The translations under genes were made by a program, and so were the position numbers. From Flavobacterium urocaniciphilum (GTDB lineage Bacteria > Bacteroidota > Bacteroidia > Flavobacteriales > Flavobacteriaceae), in the NCBI RefSeq assembly GCF_900110615.1, contig NZ_FOEI01000002.1, positions 527,859 through 591,858 on the forward strand: 64,000 nucleotides of DNA, in the 5' to 3' direction. The notes beneath the pieces are model-generated. The model was given only the letters and a program-made list of their open reading frames with translations. It made no database searches and was not told the origin of the DNA. This document shows positions 57,523 to 64,000 of this stretch, in pieces; positions within the stretch are counted from its first letter, which is position 1; each line of letters begins with the position of its first letter.

Positions 57523-58374
57523 TTAGTTTAGTTTGAATTTTTCTTTTAAATATTTTACGGCCATTGCATTGGCTTCTGTTGCTGCTTTTTCGTCAAATTT
57601 GGCATTACTTGGATTAGCAAAAGCATGAGCAGCTTCAAATATTTTATAATTTAATACTTTATTGGCTTTTTTCATGTTTTCAGCAAATTCTTCTATGACT
57701 TTTTTAGAAATCCATTCTTCCGTAGCAAATAAACCTAGCACATCACAATTTAAGGTTTTTAATTTTTCTAAATCTTTGATTGGCATTCCGTAATACATTA
57801 CTGAACCGATAGCTTGTTTTTTTGTTAAAATAGCTGATTTTAATGACCATCCGCCACCAAAACACCATCCGATACTTGCAATTTTAGCTTTTTTACCCGC
57901 AAATGAAATGGCTCCGTTTACAATGTTTTCTAAACGTTTTTCATTAGCACCTTGCATATATTTAGAAGCGTCTTCGCGAGTAGTAGCCACTTTACCATCG
58001 TACATGTCTACGGCTAAAACATTTACATTTCCACCCATTTCATTATACAAAATATCCGATTGTTTTTTGATGTAATCGTTTAAACCCCACCATTCTTGAT
58101 ATACAAAAAGCCATTTATTAGATTTGGTTTTGGCTTTGATGAAATACCCATTAGCATTAATAGTGTCTGCGGTTTTAAAACTGATCATTTCGCCACCAAC
58201 TAAAGAAGTGTGTTTATAATCTAATGGCAATTCATGAGAGTTGACAAAACTTTTGTCTTTGGTAAATTCTGCCATGTTTCCATCGTTTGAAGCAAAAGCC
58301 AATTGACAACAACTTTGAGAAAAAGAAGTAGCAGAAATTAATAAAAAGGTAATCAATAAAAGTATTTTTTTCAT
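57523..58374 (-). CDS. Secreted dienelactone hydrolase family protein
   Basis: A 283-residue alpha/beta hydrolase with a signal peptide (KKILLLITFLLISATSFSQ). The domain has YQEWWGLNDYIKKQSDILYNEMG, VLAVDMYDGKVA, the nucleophile elbow GWCFGGGWSLK with Cys in place of Ser, an acid in the LGLFATEEWIS region and the His in EAAHAFANP. These are the dienelactone hydrolase signatures. Exported members are common in Bacteroidota; substrate unknown. Its stop codon abuts a bidirectional terminator. Confidence 0.88.
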   Translation of the reverse strand: MKKILLLITFLLISATSFSQSCCQLAFASNDGNMAEFTKDKSFVNSHELPLDYKHTSLVGGEMISFKTADTINANGYFIKAKTKSNKWLFVYQEWWGLNDYIKKQSDILYNEMGGNVNVLAVDMYDGKVATTREDASKYMQGANEKRLENIVNGAISFAGKKAKIASIGWCFGGGWSLKSAILTKKQAIGSVMYYGMPIKDLEKLKTLNCDVLGLFATEEWISKKVIEEFAENMKKANKVLNYKIFEAAHAFANPSNAKFDEKAATEANAMAVKYLKEKFKLN

Positions 58375-58412
58375 GATTTAGATTTTTAGTTTCTCAAATT
58401 TACGAATAAAAA

Positions 58413-58435
58413 AAAACACGCTCTAGGCGTGTTTT
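58413..58435 (-). terminator. Terminator after lgt
   Basis: AAAACACGC (58413-58421) pairs with GCGTGTTTT (58427-58435). On the minus strand the T-run follows it, 8 bp after the lgt stop codon. Confidence 0.8.
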
Positions 58436-58442
58436 GTATTTT

Positions 58443-59381
58443 TTAACTATTGTTTGATGATGTTTTCTTTTGAGATACATAAATGAAATAGAATCCTAAA
58501 ATGATAAAAGGAATGCTTAACCATTGTCCTGTTGATAAGGCATTAAATATTGGCATTTTTTCAAAACCACCTTGACTATCTTTTACAAACTCAACAAAGA
58601 AACGAACCGACCAAAGTAAGACTAAAAACGTTCCGAATAATAAGCCTGGTTTGTTTCTAGCATCTGTTCTCCAATACATGTAAAACAATATAAAGAAAAC
58701 TGGAATGTATAATAATGCTTCGTATAATTGAGCCGGATATCTATACGGAATTTTGTCTAAAATATCTTTAAATTGAATATCGTTTGCTATTGCATTGTAA
58801 GCTTGGTTTCCATCCGGAATATTAGTTAATTCAGCAGCTAATTTAGGAGGTAAACTATCTTCACCTTTTACAAATTTCATAGCTAAAAAGCTGTCTTTAG
58901 TAGTTTCTTTACCGAAAATTTCAGAATTCATAAAGTTTCCTAAACGAATAAAAACCGCTCCAGAAGCAACTGGAATTACAATTCTATCTAAAATCCATAA
59001 TAACGATTTGTCGATAATTTTCTTTCTAGTAATGATTACCATTGCGATAATGATTACAATGGCAGCACCGTGACTGGCTAATCCACTAAATCCTGTGAAA
59101 TGTAATTCTGGTTTTGTACTAATAGGTAATAATATACTTAATGGATCATCTGAAATTAATTCAGGTTGATAGAATATTACATGTCCTAATCGCGCCCCTA
59201 ACATCGTTGCTACTATAGTGTACACAAAAATATTATCTAGTTTTTCTAAAGATAATTTTTCTCTTTCAAAGATGAATTTTGTGATGTACCAACCTAAAGC
59301 AAAGGCAGCAACCCAAGTTAAACTGTAAAAACGAATCATGAAAAAACCTAAATCGATACCTTCCGTTGGATTCCAAATCAT
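58443..59381 (-). CDS. lgt: Prolipoprotein diacylglyceryl transferase
   Basis: First enzyme of lipoprotein maturation: transfers diacylglyceryl from phosphatidylglycerol to the lipobox cysteine. The 312-residue membrane protein has YSLTWVAAFALGWYI, a GARLGHVIFYQPE block, HFTGFSGLASHGAAI, RLGNFMNSEIFGK (Lgt signature) and YPAQLYEALLYI. It has seven membrane segments. Several lipoproteins in this window (SOD, hydrolase, YARHG, Gly/Trp-rich) would be its substrates. yidD and cysS follow upstream on the same strand. Confidence 0.95.
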   Translation of the reverse strand: MIWNPTEGIDLGFFMIRFYSLTWVAAFALGWYITKFIFEREKLSLEKLDNIFVYTIVATMLGARLGHVIFYQPELISDDPLSILLPISTKPELHFTGFSGLASHGAAIVIIIAMVIITRKKIIDKSLLWILDRIVIPVASGAVFIRLGNFMNSEIFGKETTKDSFLAMKFVKGEDSLPPKLAAELTNIPDGNQAYNAIANDIQFKDILDKIPYRYPAQLYEALLYIPVFFILFYMYWRTDARNKPGLLFGTFLVLLWSVRFFVEFVKDSQGGFEKMPIFNALSTGQWLSIPFIILGFYFIYVSQKKTSSNNS

Positions 59382-59442
59382 ACTTTAATGTTTATTGTTT
59401 GTTGTTTTCTTATTTTTTATGCCTTTTACCTTGGCTCTTTTT

Positions 59443-59664
59443 TTAAGGAACCGGATCGTAACCACTTCTTCCCCAAGGATGACAACTTGAAATTCTTTTT
59501 ATCGCCAACCAACTTCCTTTTATAAGTCCGTGTTTTTCCAATGCTTCTTTACTGTAACTAGAACAAGTAGGTTCAAATCTACATGTTGCTGGAGTTAAAG
59601 GAGAAATCACGATTTGATAAAATCGAATAATAATAATGAATGGGAAAATTAAAACTTTCTTCAT
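59443..59664 (-). CDS. yidD: Membrane protein insertion efficiency factor YidD
   Basis: A 73-residue protein with an N-terminal hydrophobic helix and [45 protein letters not shown], the YidD core with its conserved cysteines, ending [14 protein letters not shown]. It helps YidC-dependent insertion. In many bacteria it is encoded near rnpA and yidC; here it lies between cysS and lgt, 32 bp after cysS. Confidence 0.93.
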   Translation of the reverse strand: MKKVLIFPFIIIIRFYQIVISPLTPATCRFEPTCSSYSKEALEKHGLIKGSWLAIKRISSCHPWGRSGYDPVP

Positions 59665-59696
59665 TTAATCGAATTATCTTTTGGTAAAATTTAACA

Positions 59697-61175
59697 TTAT
59701 AATGTAAATGTAGTACCTTCTTTTCCGTCTTTTAATTGGATGTCAAGTACTGCTAATTTATCGCGGATTTCATCAGATAAAGCCCAGTTTTTATTGGCTC
59801 TAGCTTCCTTTCTCATTTCGATAAGCATTTCAATAACACTGCTTAATTTGTTATTGTTCCCTTCAGCTTTTTTGCTTGTTAAACCTAAAACATCGAAAAC
59901 AAAAACTTCTAAAGTCGCTTTTAATTCCGCTAAATCTTCTGCAGTGATAGTTTCTTTTTTATCGTTTAATACATTAATAATTCTAACGGCTTCAAATAAT
60001 TGAGCAATTAAAATAGTAGTATTAAAATCGTCGTTCATCGCATCGTAACAAGCATGTTTCCATGTTGCAATATCAACTGAAGAAGTTGAGCTTGTTTCAA
60101 TTTTTGATAACGTATCAATTGCTTCCATCAAACGGTTGTAGCCTTTTTCGCTAGCAACCATTGCTTCATTAGAAATATCTAAAACACCACGATAATGTGC
60201 CTGCATAAAGCAAAAACGCACCACACTCGGATCAAAAGACTTTTCAAAGAAATCATTTCCACCATTGATTAATTCCATTGGTAAAATATAATTTCCTGTA
60301 CTTTTACTCATGCGTAATCCGTTCATAGTAAGCATGTTGGTGTGCATCCAATAATTAACCGGATTTACACCGTTGCAAGCAGTACCTTGAGCTACTTCAC
60401 ATTCGTGATGTGGAAATTTTAAATCTAATCCACCACCGTGAATATCAAAAGTTTCGCCTAAGTATTTCGTACTCATAGCGGTACATTCTAAATGCCAACC
60501 TGGGAAACCAGCTCCCCAAGGCGAATTCCAACGCATAATATGAGCTGGCGATGCATTTTTCCAAAGAGCAAAATCTTGAGGGTTTTTCTTTTCGTCTTGA
60601 CCGTCTAAATCTCTTGTATTAGCAAATAATTCTTCAATATTTCTATTGCTTAATTCGCCATAATTTAAACCTCTTTTATTGTATTCCAATACGTCAAAAT
60701 AAACCGAACCTTTGCTTTCATAAGCAAATCCAGAATCAATTAACTTTTGAGTCAATTCAATTTGTTCAATAATATGACCCGTTGCAGTTGGTTCAATAGT
60801 AGGAGGTAAGAAGTTAAACGTTTCTAACACATTATGAAAATCAACAGTATATTTCTGTACAATTTCCATAGGTTCTAATTTTTCTAAACGCGATTGTTTT
60901 ACGAATCTGTCGTTGTCTACATCACCATCGTCTGTTAAATGTCCGGCATCAGTAATGTTTCGAACATATCGAACTTTATAACCTAAATGTAAAAAATAAC
61001 GATAAATCATGTCAAAACTCATAAAAGTTCTCACATTACCTAAATGTACATTGCTATAAACCGTTGGTCCACAAACATACATTCCAATTTGTCCTTCATG
61101 AATAGGATTGAAATCTTCTTTCTTTCCAGATAACGAATTGTAAACTTGTAGTTTATTAGATTTATAAAGTTGCAT
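59697..61175 (-). CDS. cysS: Cysteinyl-tRNA synthetase
   Basis: Class I synthetase, 492 residues. HIGH-region [17 protein letters not shown], zinc ligands in the [30 protein letters not shown] region, KMSKS region [11 protein letters not shown], and a C-terminal helical anticodon domain. Length is normal. First gene of a likely cysS-yidD-lgt group. Its upstream region carries the third palindromic repeat (61216-61300), with folE beyond. Confidence 0.96.
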   Translation of the reverse strand: MQLYKSNKLQVYNSLSGKKEDFNPIHEGQIGMYVCGPTVYSNVHLGNVRTFMSFDMIYRYFLHLGYKVRYVRNITDAGHLTDDGDVDNDRFVKQSRLEKLEPMEIVQKYTVDFHNVLETFNFLPPTIEPTATGHIIEQIELTQKLIDSGFAYESKGSVYFDVLEYNKRGLNYGELSNRNIEELFANTRDLDGQDEKKNPQDFALWKNASPAHIMRWNSPWGAGFPGWHLECTAMSTKYLGETFDIHGGGLDLKFPHHECEVAQGTACNGVNPVNYWMHTNMLTMNGLRMSKSTGNYILPMELINGGNDFFEKSFDPSVVRFCFMQAHYRGVLDISNEAMVASEKGYNRLMEAIDTLSKIETSSTSSVDIATWKHACYDAMNDDFNTTILIAQLFEAVRIINVLNDKKETITAEDLAELKATLEVFVFDVLGLTSKKAEGNNNKLSSVIEMLIEMRKEARANKNWALSDEIRDKLAVLDIQLKDGKEGTTFTL

Positions 61176-61215
61176 TTTACTTAATTTATTATTTTTTTAC
61201 TTTTTTGAAGCTATT

Positions 61216-61300
61216 TCCTGCTTTCCGTTACAATCTTTTTATTTTTTGTTTTTGTGAACAATAAATAAAAAGGATTTTCACTGCAATCAGGGCTAGGGCT
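61216..61300 (-). repeat. Imperfect palindromic dispersed repeat, copy 3
   Basis: Read on the minus strand it begins AGCCCTAGCCCTGATTGCAG, continues with a CCTTTTTATTTA arm and ends AAAAATAAAAAGATTGTAAC then GGAAAGCAGGA. The ends are imperfect inverted repeats (CCTTTTTATTT/AAATAAAAAG). Same family as 2159-2263 (same orientation) and 54510-54602 (opposite). It lies in the gap between cysS and folE. Confidence 0.65.
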
Positions 61301-61332
61301 AAGTGATTAGACTGAGCAATCGGTATTAAAAA

Positions 61333-62004
61333 TTAAAATCTTGTGTCTAATTTGATGAATTCTAAAAATTCTCTTTTTACATTTTCATCTTGAAATTTTC
61401 CACCATATTCAGCAGTTACAGTACTACTATCAATGTCTTTAATTCCTCTTGAATTTACACACATATGTTTGGCATCAATAATACAAGCAACATCTTCAGT
61501 ATTTAAAACACTTTGTAATTCTTTTACAATTTGAATTGTTAAACGCTCTTGTACTTGAGGTCTTTTTGCATAATATTCAACAATTCTGTTCATTTTAGAT
61601 AAACCAACAACTGTTCCGTTTGAAATATATGCAATGTGTGCTCTTCCGTAAATTGGTAATAAATGGTGTTCACAAGTCGAATAAACTACAATGTTTTTTT
61701 CAACTAACATTTCACCATATTTATATTTGTTTTCAAATGTAGAAGCACTTGGTTTTTTGTTTGGATGTAAACCACCAAAAATTTCTTTTACAAACATTTT
61801 TGCTACTCTATTTGGTGTGCCTTTTAAACTGTCGTCCGTTAAGTCCATACCAAGAGTAGTTAAAATATGTTCTACATCTTTTTTGATTAAGTTAATTTTT
61901 TCGTCATCAGTAATATCAAAAGCGTCATTTCTTAATGGAGTATTCGCGCTCGTTGCAATATGATTGTTACCTATTTCGTCTGTATTTTCCTCGTTATGAA
62001 TCAT
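61333..62004 (-). CDS. folE: GTP cyclohydrolase I
   Basis: Converts GTP to dihydroneopterin triphosphate for folate and pterin synthesis. From the ATG at 62004, 223 residues: the N-terminal tail (1-40) is variable; the core has [27 protein letters not shown]-type and [21 protein letters not shown] (zinc ligands Cys and His), then [24 protein letters not shown] and [17 protein letters not shown] (Cys ligand). It is the type IA family. A -7 box TATATTTG on the minus strand is at 62031-62038, within a longer frame starting at 62043, which supports the ATG at 62004. Confidence 0.95.
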   Translation of the reverse strand: [223 protein letters not shown]

Positions 62005-62209
62005 TATAAAGTGTGATTTGCAAATTACTGCAAATATATACATTTCTAAATTAATTCGATTTATAATTTAACAAACAAAATGAGGCAATTATTTTTACAA
62101 AAAAATCGTTCAACAAATAATTAAAACCGATAAAATACATTTTAATCCGATAAAAAGCAATAAGAATTGTTAATTTGTCGTTTTCTTAACTTAAAGTTGA
62201 TTTTTTTTT

Positions 62210-62217
62210 TATTTTTG
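62210..62217 (+). promoter_or_regulatory. -7 box TATTTTTG before the 62272 gene
   Basis: Perfect TAnnTTTG match preceded by a T-run, 54 nt before the ATG. The closest TTG is too near (10 nt). The divergent spacer to folE contains no other features. Confidence 0.4.
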
Positions 62218-62271
62218 CTAATACAATCAACAACAAACACACATAAACATTAACTTATTTTCATAAAAAAA

Positions 62272-64000
62272 ATGAAAAAATTACTACTACTATTTTTTAC
62301 TTTTTTAAGTATTAATTTTGTTTTTTCGCAGACGTCCTGTGCTGATTTAGAGCCCATTTGTGGGGAAATTGCACCTTCAGGAAGTATTATTGGTTTGCCT
62401 AGTTTAGGTTCGCCAGGATGTTTAGGTTCTGCGCCTAATCCTAACTGGTATGTTATTAAATTTGAAGAAGCTAGTTCAAATCCAGCAATTTTCGATTTAC
62501 ACCAAGGGAATAATCCACCTCTTTACAATAATACAGATATAGATTTTATTTGTTGGGGACCCTTTACACAAACACAAATTCAATCAGGAACAGCATGTAA
62601 TTCGTTATATGATTTCCCAAGTACAACCATACCTAATAATATTGTAGATTGTAGTTATTCAGCATCTGCTACAGAACAAATTACGATTCCAAATATTAGT
62701 AGTCCAAATTCATATTATATTTTACTTATTACAAACTTTTCTGGACAAGCAGGAAGTTTTGTTTTAACCCCATTTAGTACAAATCCAGCGGTAATGCCTC
62801 AAGCTAACTGTGCAGTGGTTTGTGGTGTAGATTTAGGACCTACATCTACATCGATTTATCCAAATCCACCAGCAATTAATACAGTAACTATTTGTGGTGG
62901 AACGACAACTCAAACATTACATTGTAATTTCCAAAATCCACCAGCTAATCAAAACACATTAGCATATCAATGGTATTTAAATGGAGTTTTACAGCCCGCA
63001 TTAACTACTAAATCTGTAACAGTTAATCAGGCTGGTACATGGAAAGTTGTTGTTACTAGACCCGGATGTAATAACCCTTCAGAAGATAGTGTAATTATTA
63101 ATTTTGGAAGTAATCCAACAGCTGTTACTCCACCTACACAAGTTGGGGCAGCAGGGGAATGTAATCCGGTATTTAATTTAACTTCTTTAATTCCAAGTAT
63201 TGTTGCGCCGGCAAATCCTTCAACTGTTACAGTTACTTTTTATACAGATGAGTTTTTTCTTTCTCCTATAACTAATCCTTCTAATTATTCTGTTTCAACA
63301 GATACTATGGTTTATTTTGTAGTAGAAAATGTTTGTGGTACAATTGATTCATCTTTTATGTTAGATGTAAATTGTGTTAATAACGCTACAGCTATTGGAA
63401 ACTCAATTTGTTCAGGTACTAATGGTCAATTAACGTTTTCAGGTCCAGCAAATGCAACTGTAACTTTTACAGAAGGTTCTAATACATATAATGTTACATT
63501 AAATGCTTCAGGTACTTTTGTTTGGACAACACCTGGTGTTTTAACATCAAACACAACTTATACAATAACTAATGTTGCTGCTGGTACTCCAGTTGTGAAT
63601 ACGCCGCTTAATAATACGGTTACAATTACAGTTACACAACAGCCAACAATGACTAGTTTTACAGGAACAACTTCAATATGTAATGGTTCATCAACGAATT
63701 TAACTTTTGTTGGAACGCCAAACACAATTGTTACTTATTCAGATGGAACTTCAACGTTAACTACACCTTTAGATGCTACGGGTAATGGTTCTGTAACAGT
63801 AACTCCAACTGCATCTACTACTTATACTTTATCAGGTATTGCTACAACGGGTACTCCTGTTTGTACAAATACTGCTACAGGAAGTGTTACGATTACAGTT
63901 AACATTCCTCCAGTAGCTGGTACGGATGGTTCTACTACTGTTTGTGAAACAAGTGCAGCTGTAATTGATTTATACTCATTAATTACAGGTGAACAAGCTG
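62272..64000 (+). CDS. Large secreted repeat protein (adhesin-like), truncated by the window end
   Basis: The frame is open from the ATG at 62272 to the window edge (576 codons and more). A signal peptide KKLLLLFFTFLSINFVFSQ is followed by TSCADLEPICGEIAPSGSI and a beta-rich region with GCSFDFICWGPF-like aromatic blocks and paired cysteines (about 20-190). Ig-like domains follow, with YQWYLNGVLQPALTTKSVTV and TWKVVVTRPGCNNPSEDSV. Then come repeated Thr/Ser/Asn-rich segments containing SICSGTNGQLTFSGPANATVTF and STYTITNV words. Such proteins in Flavobacteriaceae normally end in a gliding-motility-associated or T9SS type B sorting domain, which would lie outside the window. Probably a cell-surface adhesin. 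Confidence 0.85.
   Translation, partial: MKKLLLLFFTFLSINFVFSQTSCADLEPICGEIAPSGSIIGLPSLGSPGCLGSAPNPNWYVIKFEEASSNPAIFDLHQGNNPPLYNNTDIDFICWGPFTQTQIQSGTACNSLYDFPSTTIPNNIVDCSYSASATEQITIPNISSPNSYYILLITNFSGQAGSFVLTPFSTNPAVMPQANCAVVCGVDLGPTSTSIYPNPPAINTVTICGGTTTQTLHCNFQNPPANQNTLAYQWYLNGVLQPALTTKSVTVNQAGTWKVVVTRPGCNNPSEDSVIINFGSNPTAVTPPTQVGAAGECNPVFNLTSLIPSIVAPANPSTVTVTFYTDEFFLSPITNPSNYSVSTDTMVYFVVENVCGTIDSSFMLDVNCVNNATAIGNSICSGTNGQLTFSGPANATVTFTEGSNTYNVTLNASGTFVWTTPGVLTSNTTYTITNVAAGTPVVNTPLNNTVTITVTQQPTMTSFTGTTSICNGSSTNLTFVGTPNTIVTYSDGTSTLTTPLDATGNGSVTVTPTASTTYTLSGIATTGTPVCTNTATGSVTITVNIPPVAGTDGSTTVCETSAAVIDLYSLITGEQA

Overview
The window looks like a stretch of core chromosome from a Flavobacterium-like member of the Flavobacteriaceae (Bacteroidota). 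This rests on several sequence signals. The base composition is strongly AT-rich. Promoters fit the Bacteroidota consensus (TTG, about 19-20 nt, TAnnTTTG), while start codons lack Shine-Dalgarno sites and instead follow A-rich leaders. There are two C-terminal type IX secretion (T9SS) sorting domains, a DUF4295 gene behind rpmB-rpmG, a fused ResB/CcsA protein, an archaeal/eukaryal-type ProRS, and a 6S-like RNA between zapA and rny. No phage, transposase, CRISPR array or plasmid gene was seen.

Layout. 1-9100: the end of a PagL-like lipid A deacylase, a DegP/HtrA protease bracketed by an inverted 24-bp repeat, dapF, a lipoprotein alpha/beta hydrolase, a secreted LRR protein, a T9SS-exported PhoX/DUF839 protein and an imelysin-like/di-haem cytochrome c peroxidase fusion. 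9100-15800: a LolD/MacB-type ATPase, a T9SS RCC1-repeat protein, a methyltransferase, a small four-helix-bundle (S23/IVS family) gene enclosed by inverted GAGACT repeats, an ABC-F ATPase and a glycosyltransferase. 15800-25300: a lipoyl E2 acyltransferase, a YARHG lipoprotein, DUF2306, a DnaQ-like exonuclease, FAH-family, Hpt and CinA genes, then rpmB-rpmG-DUF4295, ftsY, OsmC and an outer-membrane barrel. 25500-36500: rny, 6S RNA, zapA and a ZapB-like coiled coil; an arginase-fold hydrolase; a lipoprotein superoxide dismutase; the rsfS-ftsH genes and an LUD-cdsA-psd-ACBP lipid-synthesis group; birA.

36500-50900: ccsBA, an L,D-transpeptidase, glutathione peroxidase, menD, small stress/unknown genes (VOC, DinB, DUF1456, TerB, GyrI-like, DUF465), a DUF457 membrane protein, rimO and an OmpP1/FadL porin. 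51000-64000: a Gly/Trp/Tyr-rich lipoprotein with 39-bp repeats, proS, two identical tandem tRNA-Glu genes, rpsT, typA, unknowns, a dienelactone hydrolase, lgt, yidD, cysS, folE, and the start of a very large secreted adhesin-like protein that runs off the window.

Most of the content is housekeeping: translation, envelope biogenesis, redox defence and protein export. The parts least explained by known genes lie between genes. They are the four-helix-bundle gene framed by inverted GAGACT repeats (12167-12634), a family of three imperfect palindromic repeats (one carrying a second repeat in its loop), several perfect hairpins, and a promoter whose -33 element lies inside the preceding terminator (ftsY). 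Where a longer reading frame was possible, starts were placed using promoter position and family alignment; these choices are stated per gene. Functions come from recognised motifs only, without database searches.
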